DNA of 64,000 bases from assembly GCF_016107625.1 (NCBI RefSeq), contig NZ_JABASV010000006.1, forward strand, positions 62,001-126,000. Reading direction: 5' to 3'. This DNA comes from Vreelandella alkaliphila. GTDB lineage: Bacteria > Pseudomonadota > Gammaproteobacteria > Pseudomonadales > Halomonadaceae. The notes beneath the pieces were generated by a model. That model made no database searches. It was not told where the DNA came from and was given only the letters and a program-made list of their open reading frames with translations. A program made the translations under genes and the position numbers. Shown here in pieces: positions 1 to 7,715 of the stretch. The first letter of the stretch is position 1. Every line of letters starts with the position of its first letter.

Positions 1-393
1 GACAAGCTGCCCCGCAATTTGCTGAAATAATTTTCCAAACGCCATGCTAAGCAAGCGATTGGCAAATACAAATTCCATTTCCAAGCTGACTTTGCAGGCG
101 TTTTCCCCCATCGGGATAAATAACCAACGCCCTTTAAGCTGCTTGAACGGCCCTTTTACTAACGACAGCTCAATCCGCTCGGGGGCATATAAATCATTTC
201 GAGTAGTGATTGTTTGCTCCACACCCGCACGTCCAAGGGTCATCTCGCCAATTAAATGCGCCTCGTCATGCTCTAGCAGGCGCGCACGGCGACACCCCGG
301 CAGGAACTCGGGATAGCGTTCGAAGTCATTAACCAGATCGAACATTTGTTGGGGGGTGTGCCGCACCAAGGCGGTACGATTAACGGTTGGCAT
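1..393 (-). CDS. ratA: RatA-like START/COQ10-family protein (3' end cut off by window edge)
   Basis: The gene reads leftward from an ATG at 391-393 and runs off the left edge, so about 131 codons are present and the C-terminus is missing. The N-terminus MPTVNRTALVRHTP followed by QQMFDLVNDFERYPEFLPGC is typical of the SRPBCC fold proteins of the RatA/COQ10 group, usually about 145 residues. The family is described either as a ribosome-association toxin (RatA) or as a lipid/ubiquinone-binding START protein; I infer a ubiquinone or ribosome role only from family. It is divergent from smpB, the usual arrangement in gammaproteobacteria, with about 126 bp between the two starts. Confidence 0.85.
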   Translation of the reverse strand, partial: MPTVNRTALVRHTPQQMFDLVNDFERYPEFLPGCRRARLLEHDEAHLIGEMTLGRAGVEQTITTRNDLYAPERIELSLVKGPFKQLKGRWLFIPMGENACKVSLEMEFVFANRLLSMAFGKLFQQIAGQLV

Positions 394-519
394 TGACCTC
401 TCCGCTGACTTCACAGTGCCCAAAGCGTATCATGGGAAACATTTTTGTAGACCTTGAATGGTATCACGCCTCCCCACATAACGAAGGGGGTGCTACTGAC
501 AGATCAACGATGAGGTTCC

Positions 520-1011
520 ATGGCCACTAAGAAAGGTAACAGTAAGGGCCCTAGCAGCAGCGTTATTGCCCAAAACAAGAAGGCTCGGTTTGAGTACCAT
601 ATCAACGAAACCTTAGAAGCAGGTTTGGTACTCGCGGGCTGGGAAGTTAAAAGCCTTCGCGCTGGTAAAGCACAGCTTACCGACACCTATATTTTGGTTC
701 GTAACGGCGAGGCTTTTTTACTAGGCAGCCATATCATGCCGCTTAACACAGCAAGCACCCACGAAATTGCTGACCCGACGCGCACGCGTAAGTTGCTTCT
801 GCACCGTAAGGAAATTGCCAAAATTTTCTCGGTAACTCAGGACAAAGGCCACACTTGCGTGCCGCTCAAGCTCTATTGGAAACGCAACAAGGTGAAGTGT
901 GAGCTGGCATTGGTGACCGGCAAACAGCTGCATGACAAGCGCGCCACCGAGAAAGATCGCGACTGGAGCCGTCAGAAAGGTCGGATAATGCGGGAACATA
1001 ACAAGGCATAA
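520..1011 (+). CDS. smpB: SsrA-binding protein SmpB
   Basis: This 163-residue protein is the partner of tmRNA in trans-translation: it binds the tRNA-like domain and delivers it to stalled ribosomes. The sequence shows family landmarks: an early [29 protein letters not shown] block, the central LLLHRKEI segment, and the basic C-terminal tail with [19 protein letters not shown]. Length matches the family (about 160). The ATG at 520 has a GAGG ribosome binding site a few bases upstream. The tmRNA gene it serves begins 45 bp downstream, the classical smpB-ssrA pair. Confidence 0.98.
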   Translation: MATKKGNSKGPSSSVIAQNKKARFEYHINETLEAGLVLAGWEVKSLRAGKAQLTDTYILVRNGEAFLLGSHIMPLNTASTHEIADPTRTRKLLLHRKEIAKIFSVTQDKGHTCVPLKLYWKRNKVKCELALVTGKQLHDKRATEKDRDWSRQKGRIMREHNKA

Positions 1012-1012
1012 C

Positions 1013-1041
1013 TGGTCAATTCGCTGTGAGCACGTTAGAAT
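1013..1041 (+). promoter_or_regulatory. candidate sigma70 promoter for ssrA
   Basis: TGGTCA at 1013-1018 and TAGAAT at 1036-1041 are separated by 17 bases, a fair match to -35 and -10 elements, directly after the smpB stop codon. Transcription would start a few bases upstream of the mature tmRNA 5' end at 1057. Assignment is by eye only. Confidence 0.45.
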
Positions 1042-1056
1042 GCTCATCTGTAATCA

Positions 1057-1435
1057 GGGGGCGACATGGTTTCGACGCTGGTGACAACCCTTGCGGTGCA
1101 TGCCGAGAGCGTGATGTATCTCGTAAATCCCACATCACGAAAAATAGTCGCAAATGACGAAAACTACGCTCAAGGCGCGCTAGCAGCTTAAACACTGTTA
1201 GCTTCTTGTCTGGCCCAAAGGTGATGTGCCTATTCATCACTGATGGGATACGAGCTAAAGCTGATAGGACCGCGGTTGGTGGTGTCTTCTCATCAATCGT
1301 TAAACTTAGAAGGCTCGCGTGGCTGAATCCTGATCGTCGGAGTCAGTTGCGTTAAAGCAAATGACGAAATCTAAGCATGTAGAGCCAATAGGCGCGTGCT
1401 GGCGGACGCGGGTTCAATTCCCGCCGCCTCCACCA
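1057..1435 (+). ncRNA. ssrA: transfer-messenger RNA (tmRNA), tag ANDENYAQGALAA
   Basis: The 5' end GGGGGCG (1057-1063) pairs with CGCCTCC (1425-1431) to form the acceptor stem, followed by A and an encoded CCA (1433-1435). The T arm GCGGGTTCAATTCCCGC lies just before it. The tag reading frame starts at a GCA resume codon at 1150 and ends with TAA at 1189-1191, giving ANDENYAQGALAA, a gammaproteobacterial-type tag ending in LAA that differs from the E. coli tag by an insertion. The RNA rescues stalled ribosomes together with SmpB, encoded just upstream. The 3' end of ssrA is a frequent integration site, but no integrase follows. Confidence 0.97.
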
Positions 1436-1451
1436 CCTGACTATACAAATC

Positions 1452-1474
1452 AAGCACCTACGGGTGCTTTTTTT
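1452..1474 (+). terminator. rho-independent terminator of ssrA
   Basis: AAGCACC and GGTGCTT pair around a TACG loop and are followed by a run of T. It sits 16 bases after the tmRNA CCA end. Confidence 0.9.
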
Positions 1475-1600
1475 GTGCCTGTGGTCTGAAAAGGGCCTGT
1501 TTAGGCATAGTGTGGTCAACATTTTGGTCAGTTTTTCTTAAACGCCTCATCCCCTCGAAGCTAACCACGTGTAGCGACAGAATTCAGCACAATTGCATTA

Positions 1601-1617
1601 TTGATACAATATAACAT
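1601..1617. promoter_or_regulatory. candidate Zur operator
   Basis: Read on the minus strand, the core GTTATATTGTATC matches the gammaproteobacterial Zur palindrome GTTATAnTATAAC at 10 of 12 defined positions. Flanking bases add further symmetry (TGATA at 1602-1606 and TATCA at 1617-1621). It lies about 45 bp upstream of a gene for a very His-rich secreted protein, which is the kind of target Zur controls. Assignment is by eye. Confidence 0.45.
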
Positions 1618-1660
1618 ATCATTTTATGTGTTTAATTCTAACGTTTAAGGGAAGACACCT

Positions 1661-2992
1661 GTGCCACGCTCTTTATTTCTGCTTACACCGCTTGCCACTG
1701 CTCTGCTTATTAGCTCCTCTGCCTATGCAGATGATCACCATCATGGGCACGACCACGGCCATGATCATTCTGGTCATGCTCATGAGTACGACACTTATGA
1801 ACATAACGACGATGGACATAGTAACGATGAGCATAGCGAGGCTGAAAACAGCATTAACGTTTCCTTAGTTGTGGAAGGCATCTACCACAATCGTTTTTCA
1901 GGAGATGCAAACTCACCTGCAGGCTTTAGCCATGAGCACGAAGGCAGTCACGATCATGAGGGAGGACACGACCACAGCGGCCATAGCCATGATCTCGACA
2001 ATGGATTTAACCTGGGACACTCTGAAGTTGCCATCGAAGGGCAAACCGCCCACCTTGAGGGCAAGGCCGTTGTTTCGCTAACGGAAGACGATATCACGCT
2101 GGAAGAGGCTTTTATTGCGACGCGTACGCTGCCTAACGGGCTGCGCTTACAAGCCGGTAAGTTTCTTTCTGATATAGGCTACATTAACGGCCGACACCCT
2201 CACGCTTGGGATTTTGTTGAGCGCCCACTGGTCAATGAGTATTTGTTTGGAGAGCACGGTCTGCTCGATACAGGCCTACAGCTAACCTGGTCCCCCAACA
2301 GCACCTTGACGCTGGGTAGCGAGCTGTTTCAAGGCGAGGGAGAAGGCTTCAGCCGCTTTGATGAAGGGGGCTATGAGGATCGCGCTAGTGGCCCTCGCGT
2401 GGGCACAATTTTCGCTAAATACCGCCCAGATCTCGGTGCGAATAAGCAGCTAACGCTGGGAACGTCTGCGGGCATGAACCGTCAGTATGTGCGTGTCGAT
2501 GACCATGGTCACCATGCCCATACTGCTGAAGGCGACAACTGGTTCGCAGGCTTAGATGCGCGGTTTAACTACGATGCGGAGCAGCCCGGTTACCAGGGCA
2601 ACTGGCAATTAGGTGCGGAATACTTCTATAGCGAACGCGACCTGCAAGAGCATGTGCAACACCATGATCACTTTCATGCACACGACCACTACACTGAGCA
2701 ACAAGATGGTGCTTACATCGACGCTATTTACGGTATTGCGCCTCGCTGGGAAGTCGGCCTACGGGCAGAAGCATTAGGGTTAACCAACAAAGTGATGGGA
2801 ACCCACCCTACCGCGATCGTCTCAGAAGACACGTCCTGGCGGCACAGCGCGCAGCTCACTTGGCATGTACGCGATAACATGTTCGTGCGCACCCAACTGA
2901 CCCGCGAAGACTTTGCAGGGCATGATGAGCAGTGGGTGGGAATGGTGCAGTTCAACGCAGCGTTTGGCAGTCATGCAGGACATAACCACTAA
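1661..2992 (+). CDS. His-rich outer-membrane beta-barrel protein, putative zinc-responsive
   Basis: This 443-residue protein starts at a GTG with AAGGGAAG upstream and has a clear signal peptide ending near ASAYADD (about residue 24). After the signal come histidine/aspartate clusters (residues 25-60 and about 90-110) and a third His-rich loop near 330-345. The rest alternates short beta-strand-like segments such as LRLQAGKFLSDIGYINGRH and ends with an aromatic-containing strand, as in outer-membrane barrels. I recognise it as resembling proteins annotated as zinc-regulated TonB-dependent or porin-like outer-membrane proteins, but no TonB box or plug is evident at this length. A role in zinc binding or uptake is inference from the histidines and the Zur-like site upstream. 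Confidence 0.75.
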   Translation: MPRSLFLLTPLATALLISSSAYADDHHHGHDHGHDHSGHAHEYDTYEHNDDGHSNDEHSEAENSINVSLVVEGIYHNRFSGDANSPAGFSHEHEGSHDHEGGHDHSGHSHDLDNGFNLGHSEVAIEGQTAHLEGKAVVSLTEDDITLEEAFIATRTLPNGLRLQAGKFLSDIGYINGRHPHAWDFVERPLVNEYLFGEHGLLDTGLQLTWSPNSTLTLGSELFQGEGEGFSRFDEGGYEDRASGPRVGTIFAKYRPDLGANKQLTLGTSAGMNRQYVRVDDHGHHAHTAEGDNWFAGLDARFNYDAEQPGYQGNWQLGAEYFYSERDLQEHVQHHDHFHAHDHYTEQQDGAYIDAIYGIAPRWEVGLRAEALGLTNKVMGTHPTAIVSEDTSWRHSAQLTWHVRDNMFVRTQLTREDFAGHDEQWVGMVQFNAAFGSHAGHNH

Positions 2993-3010
2993 GTGCGCTA
3001 AATCATAGAT

Positions 3011-3041
3011 AAAAAGCCCGTCTCATATTCAAGAGACGGGC
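3011..3041 (-). terminator. terminator of the dadA-like gene
   Basis: GCCCGTCTC (3016-3024) and GAGACGGGC (3033-3041) form a 9-bp stem with an 8-nt loop. On the minus strand it is followed by TTTTT, so it ends the leftward oxidoreductase gene. It may also slow rightward transcripts from the His-rich gene. Confidence 0.85.
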
Positions 3042-3075
3042 CCTACCCTTAGCCTGCACACCGCGCAGCCGACAA

Positions 3076-4338
3076 TCAACCACCAGCCAATGTAAAGCGT
3101 GATGCACTGAAAGGGCTAATATCCAACTGGCTATCACGCCCTCGTAGCATGTCAGCTACCAGACGCCCCGTCGTGGCACCGAGCGTTAGCCCTAATTGGC
3201 CATGACCAAAAGCCATCGCCACGTTTTCAAGCAATGGCGATTTATCAATCACAGGCTTGGTGTCTGGCAAGAAAGGGCGCCAGCCAGCGCCAAACTCCAT
3301 ACCAGCTGTATTCAACGATGGCAGTATCGTCTTGGCTTTTTCAAGAATGATCTCCGCACGCTTGAAGTTCGGTTCAGCACGGTTGCCAGCAAACTCAATC
3401 GTGCCGCCGATCTGTAGCCCTCGCTCCATAGGAATCAGGCCAAAGCCGCCATCAGCATAAAAAGTGGCATGGGTTAAGTCGACACCAGGGTTGGGTAGCA
3501 ATACCTGATAGCCACCGACCTTAATCAACGGCACCTTAATGCCTAACGCTTCAAAAAACGCCGAACTGCCGTTGCCTGCAGCGACCACCGCCTGCTCGAC
3601 CGGCAGCCTCTCACCGCTAGCCAGAGTCACACCAACGGCACGCCCTCCCTGGGTCTCAACACGCGACACACTATCCTGCACAAGCTTGCCGCCCTGCTCT
3701 ACAAAACTGTGAGCAAGCTCGGTTAGGAAGGTTTCGGTATCGCACACCGTGCGCCAATCTGACAACAACAAGCCGTGAGAAAAGCGTCCCGCTAACGCCG
3801 GCTCCATAGCGGCAATCTGTTCGGCATTTAGCGTTTCGGAAACAAACCCTAGCGCGCGGCGTAGCTCTACATAAGTTTGCTCATGGGCCAGCCCAGCCGC
3901 ATCGTCAAACAGTTCAAGGGTTGGGTGGTGGCCAATCAGATCGTCACGGCGGCACTTCGCTAATAAGGGTTCATAATCCTGAAAGGCGCAGCGCGTTAAG
4001 GACGCTAACTCATGGGCAATAGTGTCGATACGCGAACGCCGCGCATGGGTCATAAAACGCAGCATCCAAGGCAGCAGTCCTGGTAATGCTGATGGCCGCA
4101 GTGCCAGCGGCCCTTTTTGATCCAGCAGCCATCCAGGCACTTTTTTGATAATACCAGGCTTGGACTGGGGAATAATTTCGCTAACCGCAATCTGCCCGCA
4201 GCTCCACTTAGCGGTACTATCGCCGGACATAGCGGGCTCTACGAGCGTTACGTCGAGCCCCTCTTTTTGCAGATATAACGCACAGCAAATACCAACGATT
4301 CCACCACCAATGACCACGGTTGGATGCGTTGTAGTCAT
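3076..4338 (-). CDS. D-amino-acid dehydrogenase (DadA)-like FAD oxidoreductase
   Basis: The product is a membrane-associated flavoprotein of the DAO superfamily, expected to oxidise D-amino acids or related amines to keto acids. An N-terminal dinucleotide-binding motif VVIGGGIVGICCALYLQ lies at residues 8-24, and the C-terminal FAD-contact segment AFGHGQLGLTLGATTGRLVADML is present. The 420-residue length fits DadA (about 430). I chose the ATG at 4338 because it is preceded by AGGAGG; the longer frame to 4374 lacks a site. It is downstream of an NhaC-family carrier on the same strand, but a terminator lies between them. The substrate cannot be read from sequence; glycine or sarcosine oxidase-like activity is an alternative. 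Confidence 0.8.
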   Translation of the reverse strand: MTTTHPTVVIGGGIVGICCALYLQKEGLDVTLVEPAMSGDSTAKWSCGQIAVSEIIPQSKPGIIKKVPGWLLDQKGPLALRPSALPGLLPWMLRFMTHARRSRIDTIAHELASLTRCAFQDYEPLLAKCRRDDLIGHHPTLELFDDAAGLAHEQTYVELRRALGFVSETLNAEQIAAMEPALAGRFSHGLLLSDWRTVCDTETFLTELAHSFVEQGGKLVQDSVSRVETQGGRAVGVTLASGERLPVEQAVVAAGNGSSAFFEALGIKVPLIKVGGYQVLLPNPGVDLTHATFYADGGFGLIPMERGLQIGGTIEFAGNRAEPNFKRAEIILEKAKTILPSLNTAGMEFGAGWRPFLPDTKPVIDKSPLLENVAMAFGHGQLGLTLGATTGRLVADMLRGRDSQLDISPFSASRFTLAGG

Positions 4339-4433
4339 TATTATCCTCCTGGTTTTATTCGGGCGTGCTTGCAAGCAAACCCAAGTCGCAGCGATTCGGT
4401 TGTCGGCAAAAAAACGCCTAGCTCAAAAGACAA

Positions 4434-4461
4434 ACACCCCGCCTTTCGCAAGCCGGGGTGC
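4434..4461 (-). terminator. terminator after the first nhaC gene
   Basis: CACCCCGCC and GGGGTG arms form a GC-rich hairpin at 4435-4460. On the minus strand it is followed by TTTGTCTTTT, placing it as the end of the NhaC transcript between nhaC and the dadA-like gene. Confidence 0.75.
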
Positions 4462-4497
4462 TGTCTTATCGGTAAAACACGTAACGACTAGTGACGA

Positions 4498-6030
4498 TCA
4501 ACTCGAGCTAGGAGCCGGATTCGGGCTAGTAACGGCTGCGTCAGCAGCAGCTCCCAATGCTTCGGTAGAGGCAATCGCTTCCCCCTGCTTGTCCCACAGT
4601 GCGCGCTCTTCATCGGTCGCTTTGGGCGAGAACAAGCCCATCTGCGCGTAAAGAATACCGATTAAGGGCGATAACCAGCAGGCAAAGGCCAGTGGTATAT
4701 ACAACAGGTTCTCGACGTTACCTTCGCCAATACCAAGTCCTAATACGCTAATGACAAAGGCACCACCTGCGTTCCATGGAATGAGCGGCGACATCAATGT
4801 TCCACCTTCCTCAACACCACGCGATAGGTTCAGGGTTGAGTAACCCAGTCCACGGTAGGTAGGCGCGTACATACGCCCCGGTAGCGCAACGGATAGGTAG
4901 GGATCGCCTGCCACTAGGTTAGTTGCAAAGGAGGTAGCAATTGCCGAGGTTTGAACGCCTTTGAACGAGCGCACCTTGGACATAATGGACTTGATGATGG
5001 TCTCCAGGCAGCCCGTTTTCTCCAACGCACCACCAAAGGCCAGGGCAATCAGTATCAACGAGATGGTCCACATCATCGACTGAATACCGCCACGGTTTAA
5101 CAGGCTGTCCATGGCTTCCACGCCCGTTTCAATGGAGTAACCATAGTTAGCGTAAGTAACGATATCGTGCAGACCTACCCCCTGAACCGCCATGGCAGTT
5201 ACTGCACCCGCCATTACACCAGCAAACAGGGAGGGAATCGGCGGCATTTTCTTGACGGCTAGACCAATAACCAGCACCGCTGGCAACAGCAGCCAGATAG
5301 AAATAGTAAAGTGCTCGTCTAGTGACGCAGTGATGGCATTAATGCGCTCAAAAGATGCTGCTTGATCATCAATCATGGTGAAGCCCACCACCAGATAGAT
5401 GGCTAACGCGATCAGCATGGCCGGAATCGTCGTTGGCATCATGTTTTTGATATGCGAGAACACATCGTTGCCAGTAACCGCCGCCGCCAGGTTGGTGGTG
5501 TCGGACAGCGGTGAGACTTTGTCGCCAAAAAAGGCGCCGGAAACAACCGCACCAGCGGTCCAGTAAATCGGAATTTCAAACCCAGCGCCGATACCAACAA
5601 GCGCTAAACCTACCGTACCAACGGTTCCCCAGGAGGTCCCCAAAGAAACGGACACCACCGCACAGATCAGCATCGCCGCGGCAAGGAAGAAAGCCGGAGA
5701 CAACAGAAGAAGGCCGTAATAGATCAGACTGGGCACGGTACCGCTGGCAATCCAGACGCCAATAATCATGCCCACTAAGATCAACACCGAAACCGAAGGC
5801 AAAGACACGTTGATAACGTGAAACGCCCCATCTTCAATCCGCTTCCAGCGGAAGCCAAGCTTGATTCCCACTAGCGAGGTTATTGCCAAGCCGATAGCCA
5901 GCGGGATATGCGGTGTGAAATCACCAAAATAGAAAATTTGTACCCCGATGGCGATTAGTGTCAGCACAACGGGCACAAGGGCAAGTCCGAGACTGGGTTT
6001 TTGACGAACCCTTTTTGGTTTATCTTCCAT
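4498..6030 (-). CDS. nhaC: NhaC-family Na+/H+ antiporter
   Basis: The protein is an inner-membrane carrier of 510 residues with roughly a dozen hydrophobic segments. The NhaC signature appears as GAFFGDKVSPLSDTTNLAAA, and GTSWGTVGTVGLAL precedes it. NhaC family members exchange Na+ for H+, but some (for example MleN) couple this to carboxylate exchange. The ATG at 6030 has GAGGTC upstream. It lies just upstream of a DadA-like oxidase, which hints at a role in uptake of an amino acid or organic acid; this is inference. A second family member occurs at 52312-53790 in a catabolic operon. Confidence 0.88.
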   Translation of the reverse strand: MEDKPKRVRQKPSLGLALVPVVLTLIAIGVQIFYFGDFTPHIPLAIGLAITSLVGIKLGFRWKRIEDGAFHVINVSLPSVSVLILVGMIIGVWIASGTVPSLIYYGLLLLSPAFFLAAAMLICAVVSVSLGTSWGTVGTVGLALVGIGAGFEIPIYWTAGAVVSGAFFGDKVSPLSDTTNLAAAVTGNDVFSHIKNMMPTTIPAMLIALAIYLVVGFTMIDDQAASFERINAITASLDEHFTISIWLLLPAVLVIGLAVKKMPPIPSLFAGVMAGAVTAMAVQGVGLHDIVTYANYGYSIETGVEAMDSLLNRGGIQSMMWTISLILIALAFGGALEKTGCLETIIKSIMSKVRSFKGVQTSAIATSFATNLVAGDPYLSVALPGRMYAPTYRGLGYSTLNLSRGVEEGGTLMSPLIPWNAGGAFVISVLGLGIGEGNVENLLYIPLAFACWLSPLIGILYAQMGLFSPKATDEERALWDKQGEAIASTEALGAAADAAVTSPNPAPSSS

Positions 6031-6514
6031 CTTATAGACCTCGTTATTATTGAGTTTTTAACAGGTTTATCAGCAACGATGTTTTTTGTTCAGCAGGATA
6101 ATTTTTAGATTTATCATCTAAGGCGTTAGCAATAGACATGTTTTCTAGAGGTATACTGCCTTTTCATCTATACCAGCTAATTAATCACAATGCGTCATCG
6201 CACTTTCAACACTTCAACGACATTGCGATCACATCACTGTTACAAAAGAATACGAGGGTAACGATGACTTAACGTGTCCATTCCTCGGCTTTTCGTGCTG
6301 CTTCCAGGGGAAATACGCATGATCCAGCAAATAATACTGCTGAACTAAGTACGTTAAGAAACTATTCAAATTTATCTATAAAACCTTCTAAAACAGAAAA
6401 ATAAACTAAAAAACGCCAGCTTTATAAGCAAGAAGCTGGCGTTAAATTTCAATCAAACAACAAATAACTCCAACAAAAGGCGAATCAAATTGAAGCGATA
6501 GCGCGACCCATTTG
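6031..6514. other. AT-rich intergenic region without a gene
   Basis: These 484 bases separate nhaC from the SbtA-like gene on the same strand. The right end holds the terminator at 6412-6443. The rest is AT-rich and must contain the nhaC promoter. Only very short reading frames are present (for example a 9-codon ORF near 6319), and I do not support any as a gene. Confidence 0.6.
6412..6443 (-). terminator. terminator of the SbtA-like permease gene
   Basis: AACGCCAGCTT (6412-6422) and AAGCTGGCGTT (6433-6443) form an 11-bp perfect stem. On the minus strand it is followed by a T-rich stretch. Confidence 0.88.
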
Positions 6515-7456
6515 TTAGTTAAACAAATACTCCAGCAGCCTATGGTAAAGAGGGATCCCAAGCATCACGTTGAGAGGAAAAGTAATGCCGAGTGACGCTA
6601 GCATAGCAAGCCCAATGTTCGCTTGAGGGATAGCTGCGCGCATTGCAGCCGGCGCCGCTATATAGGAGGCACTAGCAGCCAATGCGGCAAGAATCACCAC
6701 AGAGCCCACTGGCAAACCAACTAGCGTACCTACCAGAATCCCCAGCAATGACAGCAGCAATGGTGTGACCAGTGCAAAGGTCACTAAGCGCCAATGATGC
6801 CACGGCATTGGGCGCAGTGTTTGCGCGGCGGTTAACCCCATTTCTAGCAGGAACAACGCCAGCACGCCTTTGAAAGCTCCAGTAAACAGTGCGGTGACTT
6901 CCTCTCCTTGAAATGGCCCGTATAGCGTGCCGATCACGACCCCACCCGCTAACAGGATAACGCCTCGATTGGTTAAAGTTTCATGCCATAACTTGCTGGT
7001 GCTCTCTTTAACAGCGGCTCCTTGATAGCGTCTAAACAGGGCAATCGCCACCATAATCGCGGGTAGCTCCATAGCGACCAAATAGAGCGTTACTTCACTC
7101 CCCACCGCTAACTGACGTGCTTCTACATACGCCAGAGCGACCGCAAACGTACCCGCACTGACCGAGCCATAATGAGCAGCAATGCTAGCGCTGTCGGCGG
7201 CGGAAAGGCGCACCCAGCGGCGCAACACTGGCATCAGCATCAGCGGTATAAACGCTGAAAGCAGCGCTACGCCGGTAAGTTCTGGCACCAACCCCCAATG
7301 AATATTGCCATGCAGTGCCATTCCTCCCTTTAAGCCAATGGTGAGCATTAATAACAGGCTTAGGGTGTCGTAAGTAGCTTTAGGTACCTGAAGATCCGAC
7401 TTCACCGCTCCGGCGACTAGCCCCAATAAAAAAAACATCACCACAATATCTGGCAT
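6515..7456 (-). CDS. SbtA-family sodium-dependent bicarbonate permease-like protein
   Basis: This integral membrane protein of about 313 residues has about ten hydrophobic segments and matches the SbtA (formerly DUF897) pattern: an N-terminal MFFLLGLVAGAVKSDLQVP, then TIGLKGG, and the conserved HYGSVSAGTFAVALAY block. In cyanobacteria SbtA imports HCO3- with Na+; in heterotrophs the substrate is unproven. I prefer the ATG at 7456, with AGGGAG eight bases upstream, over the in-frame GTG codons at 7462 and 7459. The gene is a single unit closed by its own terminator. Confidence 0.82.
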   Translation of the reverse strand: MPDIVVMFFLLGLVAGAVKSDLQVPKATYDTLSLLLMLTIGLKGGMALHGNIHWGLVPELTGVALLSAFIPLMLMPVLRRWVRLSAADSASIAAHYGSVSAGTFAVALAYVEARQLAVGSEVTLYLVAMELPAIMVAIALFRRYQGAAVKESTSKLWHETLTNRGVILLAGGVVIGTLYGPFQGEEVTALFTGAFKGVLALFLLEMGLTAAQTLRPMPWHHWRLVTFALVTPLLLSLLGILVGTLVGLPVGSVVILAALAASASYIAAPAAMRAAIPQANIGLAMLASLGITFPLNVMLGIPLYHRLLEYLFN

Positions 7457-7668
7457 CACCACTGCTCCCTAGGGTCAAAAGAGACTGCATTTTGCGAGCG
7501 ATGACACTAGATAACTAATAATATATTGAAAGAAAGTCATAGATAATTATCTATGGAGCTATCATCACCCTATCACGACTCATTAATAAGCAGTGGTGAT
7601 AGTTAATAGGCAGTGATGATAGTTAAACTAAGGACTTGAAAGAGTAGCTAGACGCGATGCCGGAAAGA

Positions 7669-7693
7669 CCCCGCCCTGAGCAATCAGGGCGGG
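7669..7693 (-). terminator. terminator of the gamma-glutamyltransferase gene
   Basis: CCCGCCCTG and CAGGGCGGG pair as a 9-bp GC-rich stem. On the minus strand it is followed by GTCTTTCC, a weak T tract, directly downstream of the ggt stop. Confidence 0.75.
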
Positions 7694-7715
7694 ATGGTAA
7701 GAGCCTAACGTAACG

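Noticed and set aside
1016..1240. 74-codon minus-strand open frame over the tmRNA
   Set aside because: The region folds as tmRNA with matching ends, tag frame and terminator; the open frame is incidental.
1436..1660. Integration site of a genomic island at the ssrA 3' end
   Set aside because: No integrase, no duplicated ssrA end and only a terminator and a normal promoter region follow.
4145..4651. 168-codon open frame on the plus strand
   Set aside because: It is antisense to the dadA-like and nhaC genes, spans their intergenic terminator and has no family character or ribosome binding site.
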